A stretch of 37,500 nt of DNA from Chromera velia (lineage: Eukaryota; Sar; Chromeraceae), in NCBI GenBank assembly GCA_018398765.1, contig JAHBMJ010000236.1:1-37500 (forward strand). Direction: 5' to 3'. This document shows, in pieces, positions 10,221-21,400 of the stretch. The number at the start of each line of letters is the position of its first letter. Within the stretch, counting starts at the first letter, position 1. The position numbers and the translations under genes were made by a program. The notes beneath the pieces were generated by a model. It saw nothing but the letters and a program-made list of their open reading frames with translations, was not told where the DNA came from and made no database searches.

Positions 10221-10730
10221 GGCAGGCTGCCCCTTCTCCTTTTGAAGTCCCCAGACCGGTCGTACATCTCTACAATGGACCTCTGAGAAAAAGGCTCGGT
10301 TTCTTCCCTCCAACAGATAGACAAACTCGACCTCGGTGAGACGAAAGGCTCAACTTTTCACGTAACCAAACTTTCGAACCACGATACCCGAGGTGGAGAG
10401 AAAGACAAAATGACTTACCAGCAAATCCCTTCTTGGCTGTCTAAGGGTAAACTGCTCCTCTCTTACCATGGTCTCAGTCTGTTCAACCCCTCTCGCAGGC
10501 CGTCCAGTAAAGAGGAATGATGGTGCTTCCTCCTCCTCCACAAAAAGGAATGCTTGCACTTCCTGCTCCGCCTCCTGGCCTTAAACCTGATATCAGGACA
10601 GGAGGAAACAGACAACCAATATTGGGCAAGGGGTTCAATAAAAGAGGGGACAGTTGATCGATGAATGGAAATCAGCAAAAATATGGTTAGGTCTGCAGAA
10701 CAGGAGCCTCTGCAGACCTAGTTATTTCAA
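10221..10730 (+). other. Decayed gag-pol linker
   Basis: It lies between the zinc knuckle and the protease frame. No open frame with recognisable content was found on the plus strand. It is probably decayed coding sequence of the element. Confidence 0.4.
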
Positions 10731-11864
10731 ATGGCTCCTCTTGAAGGGAAGGACGTTTTGTTTTCAATTGTTCTCTCTCAAAAAAGACCTATGCATGAAG
10801 TGACTCCTGATCCTAGTGAGGCGCAAGAGCAAAAAGAAACGAGAATTGATCCCCTGCCTTCTTCCACATTAAATGAAGGTGTAAGAGGCGATCAAACCGA
10901 CCGAAAAGAGGATAGGGACCGAAAAAGAAAAATCCAGAAGATTGCCTCTATGCTCGCTACACTTAAAAAGAAATAGAGAGACGAAGAAAAAAGCACCAAT
11001 GTGAGTAAGAAGAAAGTAGCACATGTCCATTTGTCTTCTGTAGCTATGCAAGTAGGACTGCTCCTCCTACTTGAAAGAAAAGTAACAGTAGCTGCGCTTG
11101 TGGACATAGGGGCAGATGTCAGTTTGGTTAGCGAGGATACATGGGAACGACTAAAAATGGAAAACCCACAGTTGAAGGTCTTTCCTTCAGCCATCCAGAT
11201 TAAAATGGAAAGGGGGAAAGAATTGGAAACAAAGGGAGTAGTCCCATTGAAATTCTTTTTTAGTGAACAGCGTAAATAGCAATTTCATGTTTCTCCTGTA
11301 CTCAGTCATATGTGCATATTGGGAAAAGACTGGTTGGATACTGATGCTGAAGGAATCTTCTTTCAACGAGATAGGCTGAAATTGAGGAAAACGTTTGGAA
11401 AAGAAGCTTTCTCTCTTCCTCTCTCTCCCATTATGAAATTAGAAAAGTCCAAGCAGGTCTTTTCAGTTTTGGTGGCGACTCTCTCTTCGACTTTACTTAG
11501 TGAAAGACAAGCTTTTCCTCTCTATCTCTCCCTCCCTCCCGCCTGTGAGTCTCTGATACCTGATGGCGTAGATCTCTATGTTAAACCCACGCAGATAGAG
11601 TTGTCTGCAGGAATACTGGTTGCAAATACCATCAGCAAGGTGCATAACAAGAAAGTGTCTGTGATTGCTGTGAACACCACCTACTATGACTACACCCTTC
11701 CAGGCAGTCTGCCCGTTGCGTCCATGTCTATTTGTTCCGATCTCATTAAAAAGATTCGAAAAAGACATCAGATAAAGAAGCATCAATGGAGGCAAGGAAG
11801 AATTAAAAAGAAAAGGATGCGGAAAAAGAAAAGAAGGAGGAAGCAGAAGCAAAAAAACAAATAG
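10731..11864 (+). pseudogene. Pol N-terminal part with retropepsin-like protease
   Basis: One frame runs from the ATG at 10731 to 11864, broken by two TAG codons (10974-10976 and 11277-11279). The first ~80 codons are a charged linker. From about 11080 the sequence ALVDIGADVSLVS aligns with the retropepsin active-site loop A-x-x-D-(S/T)-G-A, but the usual Ser/Thr is Ile. CILGKDWLD at about 11312 matches the conserved ILG-x-D-x-L block near the protease C terminus. The tail becomes Lys/Arg-rich and goes out of frame in an A-rich run near 11845. Confidence 0.75.
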
Positions 11865-12646
11865 AAGAAGCCGTAGAAAAGAATAGTCAGCTCAATAAAG
11901 AGCAAAAGGAGCAGCTGAGAAACCTACTCCTTAAGTACATAGAACTCTTCCCAGCAAAGGAACAGGCAGGCACCCTCAAGGGAATCGAGGTGGAGGTCGA
12001 CACACAGGGGGCTGATCCTGTTTTTCAAAAGCCTCGACCAATGCCCCACACCCTAAGGGAAGAAGTGAATGAAATTATTACCGACCTGCAGGCACAGGGA
12101 GTGATTGAACTATGTTCATCTGAGTGGGGGTCACCCCTGGTGATAGTAAAGAAACCAAATGGACGTCTTCGCGTATGTATTGATTTGAGAAAGATCAACT
12201 CTCTGATCAAAATCCCTTGCTATCCGCTCCCCAATATGGATGACCTGCTGCACAAATTGCAAGGCGAATGTTTTTTCACATTACTTGACTTAAAGGGGGG
12301 GTTTCATCAAGTGCTGGTCAAAAAAGAATACAGAGACAGACTGGCTTTTGTGACAGAAAGAGGAATGTATAGGTATACAAAGATGCCTTTTGGTTTGGCG
12401 TCTGCGCCTGCAGTCTTTCAGAGGGCAGTTGACACAATATTGGCAGGATTGATCGGATTGAGTGCGCAAGCATACATTGACGATGTTTTGATTTCTTCCA
12501 CTACATGGGAAAGGCATTTGATGGACTTGGAGGAAGTTCTTCTCAGGCTGAAAGATGCAGGGGCTCGTCTTGCTCCAGGAAAATGCGTGTTTGCTCGAAA
12601 TGAGTTGATCTATCTGGGGCATGAGGTATCAAGGGAAGACATCTGA
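11850..12646 (+). pseudogene. Reverse transcriptase domain
   Basis: The frame enters after the shift near 11845 and runs to a TGA at about 12643. It shows the Ty3/gypsy RT blocks in order: GVIELCSSEWGSPLVIVKKPNG, RVCIDLRKINSLI, FFTLLDLKGGFHQV (catalytic Asp in LDL), MPFGLASAPAVFQ, then AYIDDVLI (the catalytic YIDD, near 12475), and LIYLGHEVS at the end. The core is intact in sequence; the stop truncates it before the connection and RNase H. Confidence 0.92.
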
Positions 12647-13347
12647 CCATCAAAGGAAAAAACGAAGTATGTGCAGGAAGTATAAGTGCAAAAAATCCCA
12701 AACAACTGAAGAGCTTTCTGGGGATGGTTGGCTTCTACAGAAAATTCGTGAAAAACTTCGCACCACTTTGCACAAATAGCTGCCCCCCTCTACACTTTGC
12801 TCAAATATGACACACCTTGGCAATGGCTAAGACCACAAAAAGTGGCTTTCCAGAAGCTAAAGGAGGCTCTCATGTAGGACGGTACCCTATCTTTATTCAC
12901 CCTGACTTCTCTCAACCATTCACTCTGAAAACAGACGTAAGTGGGGAGGCTCTGGGAGCGATCTTAGCATAAACAGACAAGGAAGGAAGAGAGAGAGTGA
13001 TTTAATATGCATCAAGAAAACTTACAGATACAGAGAAAAGATGGTTGGCTACCAAGCAAGAAGGTCTGGCTTTTGTTTGGGTGGTTACACAGCAATTCAA
13101 GAGTTTCTTGTATGGAAGGAAATTCTTCGCATACACAGATTGCCGAGCACTGCAGTACATTCAAAAATAAAAGGAAACCTCTCCTCGTCTGTTCAGATGG
13201 TCGCTCAAACTGGCCATTTATGACCATGAGATCAAGCATTGTGCAGGGAGAGCCAACAATGATATTGACTCTCTCACCAGGGCACCTTTTGTAAGCAAGG
13301 ATTTTCCACCCTCCATGCCAGACTAAGAGACAGATGACTCTATTGTA
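12647..13347 (+). pseudogene. Connection and RNase H region, heavily broken
   Basis: Fragments in several frames: LKSFLGMVGFYRKFVKNFAP just after the RT stop is the RT connection. Further on, a segment reading EGLAFVWVVTQQFKSFLYG and AYTDCRALQYI is typical of Ty3/gypsy RNase H, and DHEIKHCAGRANNDIDSLTR matches its C-terminal part. Multiple stops and shifts separate the pieces. Confidence 0.75.
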
Positions 13348-14448
13348 GTGGCAGCAGTCACAGAAAGAAAAGAAAAAACCGAAAAGGGGAAGGAAGAGCC
13401 CACCTTTAAAGCTCCGGAATCGTATTCCTCTGCAGAGATCAAGAAAGTACAGGCGGAAGATGTAGATCTCTCTTCTATAATTAAGTACTTACAGACTGAA
13501 GAGTTGGATGAGAGGCTCAGCAATAAAGAACAATTGACTATTCTTGCACAGGCACCTCTATACATACTGCATGAAGGAATTCTTCTTCGTCTTTTGCCTC
13601 CACTAAATCAACATGGGAAAGGCGTGCGTTTTCTTTTTACTGTACCAAAAAGCATGAGAGAAAAGATCTTTCATGAATACTATAAGGAGTATTTGAGTGG
13701 GCACTGCGGAATACACAGGTGCCTTCAGTCAATCTCACAGTACTATTACTGGCCCACACTCACCACTGACGTCAAATGGCACATCAAGACCTGCAGACAG
13801 TGCCAGCAAAGAAAGAAGAGAAAGCAGAAGAAAGATTTTCTCATCCAATCATTTACAGATGTGGAACCCATGTCGTCCTGGACTCTAGATGCCTGTGGTC
13901 CTTTTCCAGTCTCAGAGGAAGGATATCGTTTTTGCCTGACTTTCATAGACATACTATCGTCTCGTTACATTGAAGCTGTTGCCATAAAAGATCTGAGAGT
14001 GGAAACAATAGCACAAAAAATCATAGAGGTGCTACTTTATAGATACGGAAGACCAGTGTGGCTCTTGAGTGATCAAAGATCAAGCATGCTGGCACCAATC
14101 GTGCGGGCAGTGAATGATTTGGTAGGGACAGAAAGGGTCACAACGACAGCTTACCACCCTCAAACAAACGGAAGGCTTGAAAGGATGCACGCAAATTTGA
14201 AAAGGGTCTTGAGCTTGTACGCAGAACAAAACCACAAAAATTGGTTATCCTTTGTTCCTTTCGCTGTCTTTTCTCACAATTCCACCATTCACACAGCCAC
14301 AGGAATATCGCCATTTCATGTTCTGTACGGGAGAGAACCTCTGTATCTATTACGCTACCTTATTACCCTGGAAAAAGCGGGAGGACCAGTTTTTCCTCCC
14401 AACTACGTTGAGCAGCTGAGTGACAAACTTAAATCTTTGTTTTTTTAA
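13348..14448 (+). pseudogene. Integrase of the gypsy element (366-codon open frame)
   Basis: The zinc-binding head is present: HEYYKEYLSGHCGIHRCL with paired histidines, then CRQCQ (HHCC). The catalytic core has D in WTLDACGPF, D in LLSDQRSS and E in HPQTNGRLERMHAN, i.e. the D,D-35-E triad; the usual SDQGSEF is SDQRSSM. AVFSHNSTIHTATGISPFHVLYGREP is the conserved C-terminal core block. There is no chromodomain: the frame ends at a TAA in A/T-rich sequence. It is the best preserved part of the element, but isolated by upstream breaks. Confidence 0.9.
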
Positions 14449-15379
14449 AAAAAATTATATATTAATTTTGTCCTCTTAGGTAGTATCCGTATCGAGTTGC
14501 GGATACTTCAAGTATTCGACAAAGGAGTATATCTGCGTTAAATCTAATATTGAACCTATTAAATTCAATAAATTTGAATAAAACTCTAGATAAAACTCGA
14601 ATAAAATTAAGACTGCATAGACGAAAAAAAAAATATGTAATTTGAAATCTAGTTTCAAATTATGTATACCAACATTTTTGCATATATGTATATGTTTTTA
14701 TTTATGTATACAAATTCCTAGTGATGCTCTGATAGATCAAAGGGGGCATACACTGCCAGTGAAGCTTATGAAACTAGAAGGCACGGCACGACCGCCACGG
14801 TATTATAAAAACGAGCTATAGATAAAGTGGTGTCCGAGTCATGATCAACATCGCAACACTTTGGTTCCTCATGGTTTCTCGTTTTCCTAGTCGTTTTCCG
14901 ATATCAGTTTCTCAAATAGATTGAAAGTTAAAACCCTACTTGAAGATGCATGCCAAAAACATTCAGGACCTGGCGTGCCGCAGGCGTTGTGATTTTTTTT
15001 GTACGGGCGTGCACTAGCAAAGAGGCCAGCCAGCGCCCAGCAGAATGGAGAGGAACTGTCATCCCCCGGTGAGTCGAGGGCGTGCCAGTTTCATTCCTTC
15101 CTTCGAACGAAAAACGAAAAAAGATCACATCCAAATTTCCCTCTACATGAAAGTACTTAATTCCAACGAGACAAGAGCGGAGAGTGGGCCATAGCACAGT
15201 CACCCCTGCTTGCCTGCCTCTTTTCTCTGCCCCCGATTCCCCTCCCCTGCCTCTCTGCTACGTCACAACGGCGTGCACAGTGGTCACAGTGGCAGGCAGA
15301 AGGCCGCTCAAATACAGTCGGGGCGTCATGATGAATTAGTTCCTTGCATTCTGAATTAGAGTTTTCTGCTGAATTCGTG
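14449..15379. other. Gene-free AT-rich region with hairpins
   Basis: It follows the lost 3' end of the gypsy element. It includes an inverted repeat GTATCCG...CGGATAC at about 14483-14506 and a 9-base-arm hairpin AATTTGAAA / TTTCAAATT near 14639-14661. From about 14740 the base composition rises toward that of the host. The segment 14940-15379 would be the 3' flank of gene A; I found no exon in it. Confidence 0.5.
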
Positions 15380-17222
15380 TCACGTGTTGCCCGCTGCTTT
15401 TTGCTTGCTACTGATCGCCATCGAGAGCCGCCTGCTGAGCGTCGCTTTGGTCTTCTGAAGTTCGTCTCGCTCTGACTGCACACACGCACGCACACACCAC
15501 ACGCATGCAGAGTGAATGGAGAAAGAAAGAGAAGAATCAAATCATAGAAAGAAAAGTAAGTCCTGCGTGGATGAAACCAGTCAGGCAACAGGAGACTCTT
15601 CTCTGAGTATCCCCACATGCAGAAATCAGCGTGTCCTTCCGTCTGGGTGTCTGTCTGATGGAGCGAACGAGTAACGAAACAAGGGAAGGGGGGAGGGAGT
15701 TCTCCCAGAGACAGCTAGGCATTGCGCCGCTGCAGAGAGGGCCGGGATCATCACGCGCTCCGATCCCTCATTGAATGCAACGAAGGAAGAGAGAGGAGTT
15801 CGGGGAAAGCAAAGAGGGCGTGACCAGGCGACACACGGTTTCGTACAAAGGGGTGTCGCTGACCTGTTTCTGTCCACACAAGTTAAGAGACAATCAAGGA
15901 GAAGCAGGGAGAGAGAGCAACACTTTCCTAAAATTAATGAGGAAAAATACGGGATAGTAATCTGGTGACAAAGAAAGAAAGGAATGCAACAACAGGAGGA
16001 AAGAGGAGAAAGGAAAAAAGAGACATACACATTCTGACCTTGACAGTCTCTAGTTCCTGTTCCACCTCTGAGATCTTCTTCACAAGTTCCTCCATTCCCT
16101 TCCTCGTCTGGTCACTGTTGCCGCTCGTCGCAAGGCTTGATCGAAGATCCTCGATCGTCCTCTGCATTCGAATATCCATCCATCCATCCATTCATCCATC
16201 ATGCATTCATTCATTCATTTATCCATTGATGAGACACAACTCGGGGGCGTGCCAGTCATTGTTTACACATCAATGCTCCAGGCAGATGCGCACATGGTCA
16301 CGCAAGAAATACAAAGATTAGGGCAAAAAGACGGACAGATACAAAGAGGGAGAGAACACGGGCAAGGCCGAGGAGAACAGAAGAAACCAGTCAAGGTCAT
16401 ATGCGCTCTGTGGGCAGGATACCGATTTGACGTGTTGCCCACAAAAAACAGAGGAGGATCACAGAAAGAGATCGAGAGCAAGCAAGCAAGCGAGAGAGAG
16501 GCGTGGACATAGAGAGAGAAACGAACCTTGAACCCCTCCTCGTTGTCCGCGTTGACCTTCTCCACCCGCACCTTCTCGTTCATCAACCTGCACGGTTGGA
16601 AAGCACCTTTGGCATTTTTTCATTGTTTTCTGCATACTTCCTGGTTTTCTCTGTATATCTACCACTGTTTTTATTTTCGTTCTCAACTCTTCTGGTCAAT
16701 CAACCGGCATGGACAACCGAGAGCAGAAGAGACAGGCGTGTGAGACCGGACAGCAGGATGCGTCCTCTTGTCCTTCAGTCTCAGATACGGAAGGACTCAC
16801 ACCCAGGAAGTCCGAACAAGAGGAAAGGTGGCAAGCAAGGGTGAAGGAAGGAAAAGCAGAAAGAAGATAACACGTTTACGATGGACACAGAGACAGAGAC
16901 AAAAAACAGACGAAACACACGGGCGCGTGAGGGTGAGGATATCATTTCTTTCTCCGTTTTGCACAGGAAGGAGAGGTGCTTTCCGTATGCTTTCTGTGAT
17001 GGACCAGCCTGCCCAAACTGATTTTTTGACACAACGACCCACCGGTCGTTCTGCTGCTTCACGTGGAAGAGTTGTTTCTCCATCGTGCTGATCGTCTCCT
17101 TCATGTCTGCATTCATTTATTCATTCATTCATTTGAAGAAAGGGAGAAGGAGAAAAGAGGGAGGGAGGAAGGGGATCAATCGACCAGCAGATCAGATCAC
17201 TCAATCCATCTCTCGGCAAAGA

Positions 17223-17267
<45 letters not shown>

Positions 17268-18444
17268 ACCACGACGCAGGACGCGCACTGCCAGATGGAG
17301 AAAGAACAAACGTGAGAACAAGAGAGAAGCAGAGAGGAGACTCCGCCGCTCACCCTTCGCAAGCTCCTGCGCCTTCTTCCCCTCCCTCTGCTTTCCTGCG
17401 CGCTCCTTCTCAGCTTCTGTTCGCAGCTCTCTCAGGCTTGCTTCCTGCAGACAGGCAGGCAGCAAAGTAGACAGATGAAGTACGGTGGGAGGGAAGTTCA
17501 ACACACACAAAGAGGAGACAGTGTTCGAAAGGGACAGAAGACGCGAAGCAGATGGGAAAAAGGGAACGAGTGGAAGGAACACGGCAGAGAGAAACCAAGG
17601 ATCGGTTTTTAGATCGAAAAGAGACGATGATCTTGTTCTGTCTGCATGCTGATCTCCGTTTTATCCGTTTCTCTCTTTTGAGCCACACGGGGGCGAGAGC
17701 GGAAGGGCCCCCTTTTCCTTCCCGTTGCTTTCCGTCCTGCTTCGACTTATTGACTTTCGAGTGTCTGACTGAACCCCTGGCTACGGATCGACTGACATTC
17801 TTGAGGCGCTCCGTCTCCCACGTGTTCTTCTCTCTCTCTGCCTCTTCCTGCACCTGCACACGCGCACCACGAACACACAGCCGATCAGTGCGGCAGTCAC
17901 TGTTTATGACACCAAAAAGAAGAAAGAACCTCATGGGACAGCGGCAGAAGAACAGAGGCAGGCAGGCCGGCTTGACGATACATAAACAGCTGCCCAGAAA
18001 GCGGAAAGAAAACAAAAGCATCAAGACAAGATCAAAGCATGCACCCTAGCCACAAGCATCTGTGCACTGTCACTGGAGCTCACAAGCATCTGTGCGCTAG
18101 CTCACCTCTGTCAGCCGTCGTTTCAGTTGTTCAATCTCGACAAGCTGCACAGAGAAGGGGGGGAAAAGAAACAAAAAAGTCGACGAAGGAATGAAAGAAG
18201 GCAGAAAGACTCAAATAGAGAAAGAGACAGAAAGAAAGAGACAAACAAGCAAGTGAATATGAAAAGAAGACGGCGAACCAAACAAGAAAACAGAGAGAAA
18301 AAAAAAAAAAACGCTTGGGTCACTTCAACTGGGCGCAAAAAGACGAAAACCAATCCGCTTCTACCGACCGAATTACCCAAAGAGAAATGAAACCGACAGC
18401 AGGCAGGAAAACATACTTTCTGTCGGCTGAATAGTGCAGCGCTC

Positions 18445-18479
<35 letters not shown>

Positions 18480-21400
18480 ACTCTCTCTGTGAAAAGAACA
18501 ATAGAGTGTGGATGCATGTGATGACAACAGAAAGGAAGCAAAGCAGGGCAGACACAGAGAGACCTACGCCCAAACCATCTCACTACACGTAAAGCCGCAG
18601 AAGCTGCTGCAAAAGCAAGCATACCTTCTTTTTCACTTGCCCTGCCGCTTCCTCCACCGCCTTTGCGGCCCTCGCCTCTGCTTCTCGGAGGGACTGCTCA
18701 CTCTCTCGGAGACGGGTCTGCAGGGAAGGATCTCACAAGAGACGGATAAACAGAATGATACAATACAGAAACAGACACACATAAGCTTACATCAAAGCTT
18801 AAGCCCGATCGTTCGGGCCCACGGGCATGGGTGAGTACTCAGATAGAGAGAGTAAGCCTGTCCGCCCGCACTCGAGGGCGTCGCAAGGCAGTGGAAAGGC
18901 GAAAGAGGAAGGGTGCGCAGAAATGCAATCACTTTTACAGACAAAGAGGACCACACACATATACACCCACCCACCTGCAGCCTTTGACTCTCTGTGTTCG
19001 CCTCCTTTTCTCCCTTCCGAGCTGCTGCCTGCAAGGAAGGTCCCAAAAAGATCAAAAGCCCAGGGAGCAGAATCACATGCAGTACGTTGACGCAATTCGG
19101 CGGAGTTCAGGAGCCACAGAGAGGGGGGCCTGAGTGATCAAGAGAAAACGAAAAGCTTCATAACCCGAATGCAGACAGTTCTGGGCTCTCTCTGCGTCAA
19201 AAGAAAAGAAATCAAGACTGAGACAGACTCCGGAAGAGGCCCTCGGATGTCTGTGGATGTTGGGACACGGCGGACAGGCACGAACATGAATTCAAGTGCT
19301 TCACTTCTCTTGCCAAACGAGAAAACGAGAAAGACGAGACAAACTGACCACCTGCAACCGCAGCTTTTCCCTCTCCGTCTGCACCTGTGCGAGTGCTGCG
19401 GAGGGCGCCTGTGCGGCTGCTCCCACCTCTGCGCTCAGTCTGAATGCCTCTCTGGATGCCGCAGCTGCTCTCTCCGTCTCTTGTTGAAGACGGATGCTCA
19501 GGGCGTCTCTCTCGTTCTTCACAGCCTCCAGTTCACCCTGCATACACATGGTCAGAGACAGACAGACAGACAGACAGAGTGAATTCAGAACTTTGGGGCA
19601 CAAGAGAAAGGCCTGAACATTGAGAGAAAGGAAGCACACAGAGACGAACCAAGGAAGAAAAAGAAGAAAACGACACAGAGACTTGCACACTAATAGAGCA
19701 CCCTCCCTCTTTCCTTCCAGTATTACCATGACGGGAAAGGCCCATGTCTGTCCAGGAAAGCATGCGAATCCTGGGACTTGACTTTCCCCAGCCAATTGTT
19801 CCACACAATCTGCGCCGGTGTCTTTTTTTCCCTCTCTTTTCAATGAACTCTTGATGCGAGTCTGTCTGCTTCGCTTGTTTGACACTCTGTTCATCTCAAC
19901 GAGCACTGACCTGTTGTTTCTTTGAGAGCTCGTAGAGTTCTGCCACCTGTGCGCACTGCTGACGGGCGGCCGAGAGAGCGCTTGTAGCCTGAGGAGCGAT
20001 CATGGAGTTTGAGCAAAGCCGAGGAAGGGATAAGAAGAGGAACAAAAAAGTGAAATAGCCAGACATCAGATAGGCGGAGAAGAATACACACGCAACGGAA
20101 CATGGGAGAGAAACGGGAGACACGAAAAGCTTTAAAACGAGAGAAGGAGCGTGCGTCGACTCATGCGAGTTGAATGAGAACAGAGACGGATTTGCTTGTC
20201 TCTTTTCACTTCACTCCTCTGCCTGACCTTTTCCCTCTCCACTTCCACTCTTGCGGCTTCTTCTCGCACCCGTGCGAGCTCTGCCCTCAGTCTCTCTGCC
20301 TCAGCCTCGGCCTCCCTCGCCTGTCGCTGCTGCGCCTGATTGCCCCCCCCCGCCCCACTGCCCCCAGTGCCGTTGCTGTGAATGGCCATCGTGAGGGACC
20401 CGGCCATTGCCGTGCCCATTCGGTCCATCACGTCACGGTGCCCCACCCCGCCCCTCGAGGTTGCCTGGGAGGGGTACGGCATCTGCATTCATTCATTCAA
20501 GCAGCATCTTCGGGCATGTTGTGGGTATGAGTGCTTATGAAGCGAAGTACTTATCTTTTACTCATGCTTGAGCTGAGAAGTGTCGGCTTGCCCTGATGAA
20601 TACAAACACATATACAGAAGGGAGAAGGACAGTGCAGCTTCCGTGTGCGAAGTGGAGTGTTCATCCGTTCATGAAAGAAAAGAAAAGGACCAACGGTTGG
20701 AAAGGGCTGGTGGGAAGACACAAAAAAGGACGGCATGCAGGAAAGGAAGCCCCGCTCGCAGTGCCTCCCTCACTAACTTACATAGAGCGGTTTGCCTCCT
20801 TCTCCCTCGTCTCCCACGACGCTCTCGTCTCCCTCCTGCGTGCTCTCTCTGCTGTTGATTCCGTTCGTCACGCTCGAGCTCGCTGCAACATAGGTAGACA
20901 AGAAAGCAGAAAAGAAAGAAAGGAATTTGGACCTCTCTTCGGACAGCACTTTCGGAGGACGGGGCATGCCGAGTGATCACTTCTTTCTTTCTTTCTTTCT
21001 TTTCTTTCTTTCTTTCTTTCTTTTCTTTCTTTTCTTTTCTTTTCTTTTCTTTCTTTCTTTCTTTCTTTCTGTGGTTTAAACATGGACACGGAAAAATACA
21101 GACGAATAGGAAATTGCAGAGACGGGAATGCAGAAAACAGAAAAAAACGAATGAGCTGGAGACGATATGAATCTTCCTAGGAATCTTCAGCACTGACCGT
21201 TTTTGGTTGACTCCAGTTCTTCTTTGTAAATGTCAATGGTTTGCTGAAGGAAGGAAGGAAGGCACACAGATGCGAGCAGGGCGTTGGATTATGTGACCTT
21301 GCAGTTTTGCTCACGCAGAGAGAGAGGGCTTTGGGTTGTGGTGGCGGCGTATCGCCATTTTTGAACGCACGCTCTTTTGCGTCTTTGTGTGTGACTTTTC

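Larger units (their letters stand above)
7137..14448 (+). mobile_element. Degenerate Ty3/gypsy LTR retrotransposon
   Basis: The order is leader, gag, CCHC knuckle, aspartic protease, reverse transcriptase, RNase H, integrase; integrase after RNase H is the Ty3/gypsy order. All parts lie on the plus strand in at least three frames. In-frame stops occur at 10974, 11277 and about 12643, a frameshift near 11845, and many breaks fill the RNase H region. A MITE splits gag. No 3' LTR, polypurine tract or chromodomain was found; the integrase frame runs out in A/T-rich sequence at 14448, so the 3' end is lost or replaced. The element sits between two minus-strand genes. Confidence 0.88.

Noticed and set aside
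5395-15475. Genes A and C as one gene with a 10-kb intron holding the gypsy element
   Set aside because: The last gene A exon either ends at an in-frame TGA or leaves in phase 1, and no acceptor near 5400-5700 gives the required phase in the frame of the next exon. Two genes is the simpler reading.
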